Origin: Amoebophrya sp. AT5.2
Lineage: Eukaryota > Sar > Dinophyceae > Syndiniales > Amoebophryaceae
Assembly (NCBI GenBank): GCA_005223375.1
Contig: RXOD01003971.1
Coordinates: 1 to 33,938 of the forward strand
Length of the DNA: 33,938 nucleotides
Direction: 5' to 3'
Position 1 is the stretch's first letter, and every line of letters starts with the position of its first letter. Positions 1 to 10,667 of this stretch are shown piece by piece. The notes beneath the pieces were generated by a model. It saw only the letters and a program-made list of their open reading frames with translations. It ran no database searches and was not told the DNA's origin. The translations under genes were made by a program, and so were the position numbers.

Positions 1-3000
1 AAGGAACGCGCGCGGAGCTGTAGCCGACGGCGATGCGCCGTCATCTGGACTCTGTGCCTGCAACTGCAGCATTTTGTGCTCAGCGTCATCTACGTCCTCG
101 ATGTGATCAACATCATCATCAAAGTCATCAGCGCCGACCACCACTGCCTCGAGGACCTCCTCTTCTTCTTCTTCGGCCGCGATCTGCTCCTTTTGCTCCA
201 GCTCCGCCACCGCCTCCTCCACTTGGAGCTCGAGCTCCTCATGCTGCTGGGCGTTGTCCACTCTAACCAATGGCGATGGCGCACCAGGCGAGCACCGCGT
301 CTGAGGAACTGGCGACGGGGATTGTTGCTCAGCAGAAGGACAGTCATCTGACTCTTCCGGAGGACGCCTTTTCTCCTCGTCGTGGTCGTGCGCGTCGTAA
401 TCCTCTTCCTCATCCACCACCTCTTCGTGCTCTCGCCCAGCTTGAATTTCTACTACCAATTGTTGTTGACGACGACGAGTCTGCTCCAGTTCTGCTCCTT
501 CTGCCTCTCCGCGTGCAAGTAGGGAACCTCGAGCAGCGCACATACCGGCGGCGATTTTGCGGGACAAAATCTTCCGACTTGTGCTGGGCAACTCGGTTTC
601 TTCTGCAGGTGAAGCACGTGTCACTTCCTGCTCCTCCGACGGAGGAAACGGAGCTGGTTCTTGTACCCCGACGAGCAAGCCGGGCGAAGAGTCTTCCGCG
701 TCTCCACCAGATTGATACTTTTCTTCCTGCACGACCTGCTCCCCGTTCGCGGCCGTTTCCTCTTCCAGGTGCGGCGCCTCGACGACGCCGATCGCCATCC
801 GCGCTTCTGGGTAGAAGTGAAGGAAAGCCTTGCTTCCGCCGGCGCTGGGTGACCACGACGACGTGGAGGGCGGTGGGGGTGCGGGCTGCGCAGTTTGCTC
901 CACCTCGATCACCCCGACCTTGTTCGAAGACGACGAGGAACTGCTTTGGGTGTCGTTAAAAGGCAAGTGGACAACGTCCGAAGCTGCGGGGGCTTCCCTT
1001 TCCGCACTGCTGCTGCTGGACGATGACGGAGCCCGCGTGTTCTCAACCGCGGAAAAATCAGGCTCGTCCTCGTCCTCCTCGTCGCGTGCGGGTGCCGCGG
1101 CTGCTGCCTCAGCATCGTTCACGACCACAGGGTTCTGTGGATGAAGATCAGCTCGTTCTTCTTCACGATCAGGAGTCGAGGCGAATTCAGGGGGCGTCGG
1201 CGCAAAAGCGAAAGTAGGCTTGGCATTTGCAGCCAAGCTCATCGCCTGTTCCGCGGCCGAAGCCGGAGCGGGTGCCGGCTTCACTGTTGGTGTTGCCGAC
1301 GACTTGCCAGCCCCGAATGCTTTTTTCTTCGCACTGCCACTGGCGCCTTGCGGTCTGGACGTTTCCACGACTGTTAAAATTGTGGGATTGAATGATCCTA
1401 TACCCAGCATACCATTCCAAAAAAATCACGACGTGCGTGAGTGCTACACCATTTGATTTTGCATTTTATTTTCCACTACGTACCTAGCGCTACGTCTTCG
1501 GACTCCGGAGCGACTTTTAGTCGCAGGGCCGGGGACGGATTTCTTCGCGGTCGGGGCGAGCGGACCTCGACGGTCCGTACGGATTCCGAGTAGCTCGGTG
1601 ACATCACGACCTGCTTGATGGATGTCAGACTCTGCAACTGCTCTTTCTGGGATACCAACTGCTCCCGCTGCTGGAGGCTGTGAGAGTTCGTTTTTCCCGA
1701 GTACGTATTGCTTCATCGAATTCGAAGTCCTCCGCGAGAAAAACGGCTCGATGGGACGAGGTGGAGCACTTGGAGCGAAGGCTTACTAGTTACAAACGGA
1801 AACAGAGTGCTCTTGGTTCTGGTGCTTCACTTCTGCTAAAGCAAAATCTTTATCGCTCCTGACATGGATCATATCGACTTCATCATCAGATTTAGCATCG
1901 TGTACAATTCTTCCACCAAGAAGTACTTTTCCGTCTCCAGGAGGCCGAGACGGTTTTCGTAGAACTGCAGCACGGACTGCAGGTCTTCGCCCGCCGTCAC
2001 CCGTATCCGCGGGTAGTTCACCTGCATGCCGTGTTTCAGACACGCTCTGAACGTCGCGTCGGGAGTGTTCGTCTTCTGATACGTCGCCATCGCAAACCAC
2101 AAGTCGGCACGCTTCTCCTTCGCCTTCAATTGCGCGAGGAAGTTGATGGGAAAGTAGCTGAAGAAGTCGATGGTGGAATTCTTTGCTGTCGATGTTCACC
2201 GATTGACGAAGAGCAAGAGACGAAAAAACTACTTAGATTGATTCCATTCTTTCAATTAGCACAAGACCACGAGCAAAGCGCTACAGCCGCCGCGGTGGTT
2301 CTTGAGCTACTCACGGCCATCATGACCGCGGCATGATCATCCATGCGCATCTGAAGGGCTGCTGACTCACACGCAAACTTCACGGCGTCAATCGGCACGA
2401 CATTATAGCCGAAAGGAACGACAACTACATCCTCGGCCAAATAAGTAGACGCGAGCCTAGGTACCACTCGTATCCCCCGATGGCTGCTGCTCTGCGCTTC
2501 ACCATGATCCGCACGTATTCGCCCCGGAGATTCGGGATGCTGATCGCTTCCTCCGTGAGTATCCTGCTGTTCGTAGTGGTTTTCTTTTGGAACGTGATCT
2601 CTGAGTAGCCGTCCATGGGGAGGTTGTCGTAGCCCTCGATCTTGAGCAGGAGGCTGTCGGCCATGTACGGCACTGAGTTCCGGTTCGCCGGAGTGCCGAA
2701 CAAGCCGCGCGTCAGGTTAGGATTTGTCGCCTCCGCATTGTGGAAGCTGTGAAACTCCCGCTCCGCGGTTTGCCGGAGCAGCTGGATGCGCTGCTCTTCG
2801 GTGAGGAGATTGTAGTTTTCTGGAGGAAGTGTTAGTGTAGTAGGAGCAGCCGGAGGAGGCGCAGGCGCTGGAGAAGGAGCCCCCGCGGGCTGAAGGAACC
2901 TTGAGCCCGCACTCGCGCTCGTCGTGGTAGCCGCTGGTGCATTAGGAGCATCGGTTTGCGATGTTGTTGGAGGATGAAGAAGGGTAGTCGCGCTTTCACT

Positions 3001-6000
3001 TAATTGCTCCTGTTTTGGCTCAGCATCTTCGTGCGAGGCTCCCGCAGTGACGGTCGTGAGCACGACGTTTGGCGTCGCACCCTTCTGCTGCGACGAGAAG
3101 GTGTGCTCTTTATAACGCCGCGCGGCAGGGGCCGTGCTAGTGCTTCCCAGATTTGACTCTCGAATCGTGGTTCTCGTGAGCACCCGCCGCACCCCGACGC
3201 CTGCTCCGATCCCCGACTCCGACGACGACTTTGACAGTGACGCTGACCTCTGCATCGTCGCCGTCAGATTACCCCCCGCGACGTTCACGAAAGGCCACGT
3301 CGGCTGGACGAAGGAGTCCTTGTCCAACCGCGGCGTGGAAATCGCCACCGGCTGGATCTTGAGAGCGCCTTCCGGAAGACGCAGCAGCGACATCCGCCTG
3401 CTACAAGAAGACGAGGACACGTCGACGGACCGGGAGCGGACAAGATTCATCGTTGAGTTCAGTGTGGCTGGGCGCACCCGGTCGGGGTGGAGAATACTCA
3501 GAAGCGGGCCCTCACCTGCCTCGCCGCCGGCGGGTACCACGGACATCGGTATTGACGAGATTGGAATAGTACTAGATGGAGCCGGAACAGCAGCGGAGGC
3601 AGATCCACTCCGGTCGAGGTTGACGTGGTACTGTCGCGGGATCACGGCGCTGCCGCCCGCCGGCTTGTGGCTGGGGAGTCCGCCTCCCCATCCGTTGCCG
3701 AGGAGCGCTTCGCGGGCGGCCGCGGATCGTTGGCTACTCGCGATGTCCCGAGCAGTTCGCGCGGCTGGTGGAACAACGTCGGCGTCCGTCGGCGTGGTCC
3801 CAGGTGGGAGCACAAACGAACCCATCAGGGTAGAGGTGGTACCCGCTGCCCCTGTGCTTTCTCTTGCACTCCGTTGCACGATCAGCGACCCGACGAAGTT
3901 ATCTGGTGGGGGGGAGCCGACGGGATCGTCCGGCGGGACCGTTTCCTTGGAGGCCGATTGCGCCGCTGCTCCTGCCATCGCCGGGGCACCACGGTCTCCG
4001 TCTTCACCTCCTCGAGAAAGCTTCCCCGACACAACTTCAGACCTGCACGCCTGTGCCAGGGGCTTTACGCCTCTGCCGATCTCTGCTAGGGGATCCATTC
4101 GCAGCAGCTTCAGGGTTTCCGGAGAGGCGACGGGCGGTGGAGAGCCCCCTCCAGCGGCGCGCAGCCATTGCGTTTGTGCTTCGGCCCTCTGTGCAGCCGC
4201 GGCCTTCGTTTGGGCTTCCAGGTAGGCTCGGTGCTTCTCTAATTCGCGGCGGTGCTGTTCGGCTTTCGCCTCGAATTCCTGCTGCAGAGCCTCCTGTTGC
4301 CGCCGGGCGCGGTGCTGCAGGATCATGACGTCCGCCTCGTACTTCTGCTGCAAAGCGTCAACGGGGCTCTCCATCTTCATTTTGTCCGATGCTGGAGAAA
4401 TGATCGTCTTGAGTCTGGTGGTCGTGCGACGTCGTGGGGGCATAGTTTCTTGTGCTGACGGGGACTGGCGCGGTTCTGCGTGGCCCTGTTCGGTGGACAC
4501 GACATCAGGACCTTCATCCGGCTGCGGATCGATTGTTCCGGGCGAAGGGGAAGCATTCGCTTTCCCGGTTACCTTCAAAACGAACGACGTATCAGCCACC
4601 GGCGCAGCGGTGGAAGGAGCTCTGTGGTACCGATCTTTGCGCGCAGCGGCCTTTTGCAATTCAACGTGCGCCGCGTGTGCCGCTCGTGCTTGGTCCTTCC
4701 TCGCTCGCTCTTCTTCGCGCTTCGCGTGCTCCCGGTCGCGTTCTTTTTGCGCTATGTAGTCCGCCACGCTATCCTTCGATAGAGAGGGCTCGGCCACGAC
4801 CACCGTAGGCGGCGCTGGATCCCGGTCCAAAAACGACCGCGTCACCGCGAGTACAGGGTTTGGGTTTGGTTCTTCATCCCCACTATCCGCGACCGCACGG
4901 TCGACCGCACGGTCGCGAAGGTAGCTTGCGTTCCCCTTCGCGTTCATCTCACTGTTCATCGTGTCCACCTCGGGAGGCATTTTTTGGCCGCGGCGAATGG
5001 TGCCTATTGTGCTCCGTCGCAGGAAGGATGCGGTCGTGGAAAGAACACTTCCCCTTCTAGTGCTCTTCTGCGGCTGTGGCTGGGGCTGAGGCTGTGCATC
5101 TGCATGTGGGTGTGATTGAGCTGCTGCTGCAGGGTCTACTGTTCGACCTGCTCCGCCGGATTCCGAATCAAAGAGAAACGGGCCCTGACGGGGAGCGGCC
5201 CCCGAGGGCGGCGAAAGAACCTCCTGCGCCGCTACGCCGGGCAAGCAGGTGACCATGCTATGATCAACCGCGTACTGACTACTTCTCGGAGCCTCGTGGC
5301 GCTCGCGACTGCCAGTCCTGGTGTCGGTCGCGGTTGGAAAGTCAATAGTCGGTTCTTCTGCAGCTTTAAGTGGTTAACATAAGCCTCTAGTATCGCACCA
5401 CGAGGACCGACGAACAGGCATACATGTGCAGTACGTAGCAGTAGCTAGACGTAATCAAAAATAAACATGATAAAGCCAAATTGATAAGACTATACTCACA
5501 ACTGAGTTTGAATCCATCGAGCAGAACGACTTCTAGGAGACCTCCACGACTGCTACTGCAGCTATCTTTTTACGAATTGAATTTACCCAGAAGTAGAGCC
5601 GCCCGCACTTCTTCCGACTTCGATCGTCCGTTCTGCCCTGGCGTAGTCTAAGTCTTGTGCGGCCGTCTCGTCCTGCTGTTGCCCGCTCCGCCGTTGCGCG
5701 TACGTGGCGGTCACGAGGCCACCGGGGAACATCGGTGAGTAGAATTTCTTAACACCTGCTGCCGCCGGGGGCGGACTGTGGGCTATGATCCCTCCGCTCC
5801 CACTGAACACGTCGGTCGGTGACGACAACGAGGCAGACGCAGAGGAGAAGACTGAGTCTTTGCTCATCACCAGCATGCTAGTAGAAGCGGCAGCGCGACC
5901 AACAAGATGATGTTTCACGTTGGTCTGGAGATGAAACAAGCTGGCACTCGGTGGAACGGGGGAAGATTGATGAGCAGGAAGATCCTGACCAGGGTGTTGC

Positions 6001-6383
6001 ACTTGTTCGGTGGGTTCAACATCCTGACCACGGGGACCACCAGGTCGAGAAGTATCGTCCACGACACTCCTCATCGCGACAGAAACGGGTTTGCGCTTGA
6101 TGTTTGGGGGCCCTTGTGGGCGCTTCGGCGGCCGCGTGCCCGTTTCCGTCGTTCTAGTTTCCTGCGGCCCATGATTCGCAAGCAAATTGTTGTACTTCTG
6201 CGTCAGCTTCGACGTGACGGCTGCGGATTTCCTCGCCAACTCTCCGCGGGCCTGGGCGTAGGAGGACGGCGGCGCGGGTGAAGGAGACGCATGCGTATTC
6301 GACGAAGGCAGCGCGACCGGCAACGCCCGGGAGAGGCCACCCCCCACATTTGATGACGAGGAGGAATACGAACTCTGAGACAT
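1..6383 (-). CDS. Large coiled-coil protein with a conserved C2-like block, 3' end beyond the window
   Basis: I do not recognise the family. Exons in transcript order: 6383-5587, possibly a 56-nt exon 5555-5500, 5363-2465, 2157-1879, 1677-1484 and 1370-1 (open to the left edge). Every junction keeps phase with GT-AG borders, giving at least about 1,860 residues. The first part is Ser/Pro-rich. Two charged helical stretches follow, coded near 4650-4780 and 4190-4370 (rich in KERDREHAKREEERARK and QQKYEADVMILQHRAR type sequence), so coiled coils are likely. A globular, more conserved-looking block spans 2720 to 1880 (ADSLLLKIEGYDNLPMDGY, then CYFPINFLAQLKAKEKRADL); it has the feel of a C2-type beta fold, but that is a guess. 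The last exon is very acidic, with Glu and Asp runs. The start at 6383 directly follows a strong acceptor. The frame is open upstream to 6545, so an earlier start is possible. A role in scaffolding or cytoskeleton is inference. Confidence 0.75.
1371..1483 (-). other. Intron, GT-AG, 113 bp
   Basis: The donor is CTAG|GTACGT and the acceptor TTTTAACAG|TC, both on the minus strand, phase 1. Removing it joins the 1677-1484 exon to an open frame of about 455 codons that runs off the left edge. Without splicing the frame stops at 1476. This junction is the evidence that the acidic, Glu-rich stretch at 1-1370 is coding. Confidence 0.65.
5364..5586 (-). other. Intron region with unresolved structure (31-nt intron plus micro-exon, or one longer intron)
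   Basis: The frame stops at 5583 unless the donor TCTGG|GTAAAT is used. Solution A: a 31-nt intron (5556-5586), a 56-nt exon (5555-5500) ending at a consensus GTGAGT donor, and a 136-bp intron (5364-5499). Solution B: one intron of about 270 bp from 5586 to an acceptor CAG|G at about 5318. Both keep phase. B fits the CAG|G preference of the other introns. A uses a better internal donor, but its first intron would be extremely short. Confidence 0.45.
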
Positions 6384-6384
6384 C

Positions 6385-6399
6385 CTGAAACAAGAACAA
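6385..6399 (-). promoter_or_regulatory. Candidate trans-splice (or cis-splice) acceptor before the first ATG
   Basis: On the minus strand a pyrimidine-rich tract ends in TTTCAG, followed at once by G-ATG of the left-edge gene. Dinoflagellate mRNAs receive a trans-spliced leader at AG sites like this, so it could be the 5' end of the mature message. A cis intron from an unseen upstream exon would look the same. No in-frame stop lies between here and 6545, so the sequence alone does not decide. Confidence 0.4.
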
Positions 6400-7275
6400 C
6401 TCATCGTTGCGGACGACACTCTTGAATGCGCATAAACTGCGAACAAGCTGTGAACGGCACCGGCCGATAGTGTAGGCCCACGATATCTATGTTGAAATGT
6501 TGAGTCGCGAGCTGTTGTAGCGATCATGCCGGCTTGGGCCTTCATCGAGAAGATGACGCAGCTGTTTTTTTTTCCGTTTCTTTGCGATTTTTCTGCCTCG
6601 ATTTGGCCAGAGTGGACCTGGCGGTTTGCACTCGTGGGTCGCTACCCTCATAGTTTCTGTGTCGCTCACGAAAACGTCGCTCCTCGAAAAAGTTTTACAT
6701 TCTACTTCTCCGACCCAACGAAAAACGCCGATAAAGTTCGGGTCGACTACCTGCAGCTCTGCTGGAGGTGGATTAAATAAAATTAATTGCGGCGGCGACA
6801 TCGCAACCACAGAGACGCATTTCATAAATCCGTCGTAAATGCATGTTCGCTATCTGCATATTGTAGGCCGCCATGGGAGGTCCTCATCGCGGTTGGTCGC
6901 ATGTTTTAGCGCCGAATTGGATTGGTTGTAGATCGCGTCTGCGTCTGTGACTGGGTCGCTAAGGGCCGATTTTACTGGGGAATCGGACTCCAAAATCGAA
7001 ATTAGAAAGTGGGGTAAAGACAAGTTAGGCTTAATTTCCGCAACCGTGTTGTGTTCGTTCGACGTCGTGGCGTTGTCGTGTCTCGCCGCTTTCCATCAGG
7101 GCAGGCGGCCTCGATGCAAGCCATCACAGGTAGATCTTCTACGTCACATTTCCAATCCCATTCGGGTGAATCTACCTGCGTCTTCGTACTGACGCTTTCT
7201 CCATTAATGTCTGCAATGAACCAAACTAACAGCAGCGCACTCGGACTCGCGCACAGCACATCACCGGCGTCGTTT
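6400..7275. other. Spacer between the CNNM gene and the left-edge gene
   Basis: No gene is firmly supported here. It should hold the 3' UTR of the CNNM gene and the 5' region of the next one. Two minus-strand open frames begin well. One of 33 codons at 6773-6874 has a favourable ATG context (CCATGG) and starts MAAYNMQIANMHLRR. One of 112 codons lies at 6487-6825, partly overlapping it. Either could be a 5' exon of the left-edge gene or chance. A 6-bp inverted repeat (CCGATT/AATCGG, 9-nt loop) lies at 6966-6986. Confidence 0.4.
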
Positions 7276-10200
7276 TTACGGTGTCTTCTCGTCCCCCTTT
7301 GGCGGCCCCGCTGCTCCACCGCTTGTCATTTCGACTCCCGCGGCAGTTCCGCCGCTCCCCCCGCCAACCCGTGACTTTCGGTCCTCTGCCAGTTTATCGC
7401 GCGTCTGCAGCAACGCCTGCGTCAGGTGCGTCGGGAAATTTGCCGGTACTTTTGATTCTCGTAGCATCGTCGCCACGGCGCCCCCGGCTTGTGGTCCTCG
7501 CGGCATCGCAGCTGTAGTTGCTGCGGGAGCTGTTGTCCGCATGCGATCCGCAGCCCCAGGGGAACTCGCGGCGAGGGCCACGATCGCGGGATTCAGCTGC
7601 TGCTCGGACAGCGGAGCGTCGCGCGCCGTCCCCATCGGCGTCAGGTCGCCGCGGTCGACGCTAGCTCGATCGGGATGCGGGGGAAGAATCGCGGTACTTG
7701 CTCCTCCCGGTACTTGCAGATTTTGCGACACGGAACCTTGTTGGCCGCCCGGAACGGGCGGCTGGTAGGGGAAAGCGGGAGCTTTGTTGGAGCCCTGAGA
7801 GAGCGATCCCGGGGGCAAAGAACCCGGGCCCTGCCGCCGAACGTTCGCTCCTGCCACCGGCGACGCCTCCAGCGAGCCGGGCCCTAGTGACGAACGCCGC
7901 CGCTGCACCGAAGCAGTGCGCTTCAAGAACATACGCTTGGCGAGCTCCGTCACTTCCTGCGAAATTTGTTTGGCTGCAATGTTCGCGAATACGACGAAAA
8001 ACTAGTTTGTGCGTATTTAGGAGTAAAGTGAGTAAACTTAAAACTTGAACTTGATGAGCCTTTTGCAGTCACCAGTGTTGTAGAGTATCGTATCTGCATG
8101 CGCTGTATGCGCTTGTGCATCAGGAGTCATGAATGACACGACCATGAGTAGTACCTTCACCCTTGCGACTCGTTTCGACTTGAAGATCAGCTTCCGGAGT
8201 TGTTCGCGCACGCCCGCTTCCCCCGCTCCGCTTTCGTCGCGGATGTCGTCGCCGATCAGGTTTTCGATCACGTCTTCCAGCGTAACTATCCCCGCCATGT
8301 GCACGTTCACCGGGATTTGGCGGTCCGTCGCCCACGCGCGCTTCACCAGATCCGGGCGGTTGGTCACGATGGCCATGTGCGATTTCCCCTTCTGGAACTC
8401 CGTCAAGAGGTCTAGGAGCGGGTCGTCCAGCGTCACCACCAACGGTTTTCGCAGCCCCAACCCTTCCAGTTTGCGTTTGTCGCCCGGGTTCACGACGATC
8501 ATGTTCTTCACCAGCAGGAAGCCGCGGATGTCGTGCGGGTGCTGGTTGAAGATGGGCAACCGCGAGTGGCCCTTCCCGACAATAGTCGCCATGGTCTCCA
8601 TGTTCAGCTCGGTAGAGGTGGGGAGCATGTACACCTCATTCAGAGGAACCATCACGTCCGCGACGGTCTTACGCGAAAGCTCCATCGCGCCAGTCATCAT
8701 GCGGATCTCGTCCGGAATCAGCCCGGTCGGGGACTGCTGGTGCTCGCGAAGCTGCAGATTGATCAACGCCTTCAGCTCGCCCTTGTTGTAGCTGTTTAAG
8801 AATTTAAGATTGATTTGCTGCTTACGTCGTATTAACGTAGTCTATCTCTATCAATCTCTTTCCCTTTCGGGTGTACAGGCTTTCAAAGTGTTCGGACGCG
8901 CCATGATCGGCCACCCAAACGCAGTGCGGGCACAAGACAAAGTGAAATGCGTATGCGAAGTATACCGGCCTTTGTGCTCCTTGCCCAGCACCGCGTCTAA
9001 GAGCCGCGCGATCGGAATCACAAGGACGCCGACGAGCGTTTCCAGCAGACTCACGAACGGCACGAAGAAGCTCGCGATTTCCAGCTGCTTCGGCCCCGTG
9101 AAAATCGAGGACGGCAGGATCTCACCGAAAATGAGCACGCCGAGAACCGAGATCATGATGGTCGCCCAGTGCGGAAGCCCGAGTCGGTCGAGCGCGAGCG
9201 GGAGGGACTCCGCAGCAATCGCGTTCATCAGGAGCAGAGTGACCTGAGGAGTTGTATAAGTATGCAATTTGCAACGACTGAACAGCTCGAAAGAGTAAAA
9301 GTTTAAGCTATTTTTGTTCAAGAATCATTCAATGTAGAGACTTACCAGCAGCCTGTGGTGATCCACGACCAGCGGCAGGATTGCGGTTGCGCTCGTCTGC
9401 TCGACCAGGAGTTCTTGTCGCTCCTCTGCGTCCTCGACGTCTTTCGGGTCCGTCGACATCAGCAGCTCCATGTCGAAGGGATCCAGCGAAACCAGTCCCA
9501 TGGTGAGCCCAGACATCACGCCGGCCGTGAGCACTATGAAGGGACCAGGTGGTAAGTAGGTATAGCTGGTAAGTACTTTGTAACGGGCCCCGCCTTGTTG
9601 GCCACGGGTGGCGAGTGCGTCAAGGCGCTCTGAACGGCCCGGCGCGAAGCGCCGGGCGGTTTCAGAGATGCCCAATTTTGGGGACTAGAGACAGGCGGCA
9701 CGACTAGAGCTATGGGGGAGTACGAGTAGAGGGAGTCGGAGTAAGTCATGGCAAGCCAGTGGCTAGAATGGTGATAGAGCCTGACGAAAGCAGTAGGGCA
9801 AAAGAGGGCGCCCGGCGCCGGCGCGTAGAATGGCACTCCTTTACTCCACCTGTCAGCTGTAGGATGCAACGGCGCCAGGCCTGCCAACCGCAAAGAGCCG
9901 CCTTTGCCCTCTTCTTTCTAGAACCACCACCACCAAAGGGGACCCCGAAGAGCCCCAAAAAAATTTAACTTACCACGTAGCCACCTACCACCTGGTACCA
10001 CCATAAGCACGCAGAGGATGCACGCAGTCAGGGCCGCCCACCACCCACTCGTATGGCCAGCGGCCTCGTCGGAGTTTATATCGACCAGGTTGAGCGCGTC
10101 TACTTGTTCGTCGTGTCGAACTCGAAGGTGCGGCTCGTCGAGATGGAGCTCGGTTTCTGCAGTACTATATGGACCTTGCTCGCCATAGTGAGGTCCACGT

Positions 10201-10667
10201 AGTCCACGCCGGCTTGCTACCTTCTGGGCCCCCCCCTCATCAAACGCTGCTGCCTCCTGCCCTCCTTCTTCCGACCTAGTTCGCTGCTGTGTTGCTGTTG
10301 ACGTTCTCCTAGACTGCTCCATGAAAGTCCGGAACAGATTTCCGCCCCCGCTGCCGGAGGAGCTCGCAGTCGCGCCGTCTACCCCGGCATGGTTCTGGTT
10401 GTCATTGCAAACGCAGCTGCATCCCGTTTGCGCTGACGCCTGCTTCGAAGACAGCAGGGTCGCTGTCGCGGCGTAGTCATCGGAACGCCTTAGTGAGGTC
10501 GATGAAGCGGACGGCGTGGGCGCGTCGTTGTTTGCAGCAATGCTGGGCGTAGGGGCCGCTCCTTGCACTGCAAAGGGGGCCGAGGAGGTGGAGAGAGCGA
10601 TAATGCCAGCATGTCGAAACACCGCCGTGCCGGTTGCCGTCGCAACACTTAGACGTGGCCGTGCCAT
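7276..10667 (-). CDS. CNNM: CNNM/CorC-family metal transporter (DUF21 plus paired CBS domains)
   Basis: The family moves or senses Mg2+ and related divalent cations at membranes. Exons 10667-9974, 9533-9346, 9243-8966, 8791-8155 and 7956-7276 join in phase to about 825 residues. Residues 1-205 are low-complexity with a short Cys motif (CSCVC). The DUF21 membrane domain follows at about 210-400: a hydrophobic run into SGLTMGLVSLDP, then VDHHRLLVTLLLMNAIAAES across a clean intron, then the signature FGEILPSS. CBS1 is at about 431-490 (GHSRLPIFN) and CBS2 at about 500-575 (KSHMAIV, then GIVTLEDVIENLIGDDIRDE), the classic CNNM end of the module. The C-terminal 225 residues are Pro/Gly/Ser-rich and look disordered. 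I see no cyclic-nucleotide-like domain there. The first intron border is ambiguous by several codons because it lies inside inverted repeats. Substrate and membrane are not determined. Confidence 0.9.
9534..9973 (-). mobile_element. CNNM intron 1, an introner-like element with terminal inverted repeats
   Basis: The ends carry inverted repeats of about 31 bp. The plus-strand left arm at 9544-9574 and the right arm at 9966-9996 share a perfect outer ACCAGGTGGTA and an inner TGGTAAGT, with differences between. Canonical splicing from GTG|GTAAGT (9973) to TTCATAG|TG (9534) keeps the frame. So do donors a few codons upstream inside the arm, and also a direct GGT-to-GGT junction without GT-AG. If the arms mark an inserted element it spans about 9544-9996. 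Near-palindromic flanks (ACCAGGT and ACCTGGT) could be a degenerate target duplication, but they cannot be told from arm sequence. I see no coding capacity in it. Confidence 0.55.
9637..9657. repeat. Perfect 9-bp GC hairpin inside CNNM intron 1
   Basis: Two 9-base arms (GCCCGGCGC and its complement) are separated by a GAA loop (TTC on the minus strand). On the transcribed strand this would form a very stable RNA stem in the middle of the intron. It is near further GC-rich palindromic sequence at about 9807-9824. GC-rich stem-loops are often found inside small non-autonomous mobile elements. Any function in splicing is speculation. Confidence 0.7.

Noticed and set aside
1786..2199. Minus-strand frame of 137 codons in another phase
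   Set aside because: The overlapping frame reading NFLAQLKAKEKRADLWFAM is far more protein-like, and its splice phases match on both sides.
3134..4225. Plus-strand open frame of 363 codons
   Set aside because: It lies opposite the 943-codon minus-strand exon of the left-edge gene. The GC-rich low-complexity sequence keeps several frames open. Its residues read as a shadow (Arg/Ser/Pro-rich), and it has no splice support.
8038..8154. Unspliced C-terminus of the CNNM gene, reading on to a stop at 8038
   Set aside because: A GT-AG intron from 8154 to 7957 keeps the frame and adds a 227-codon exon that is otherwise unexplained. The read-through sequence is AT-rich and intron-like.
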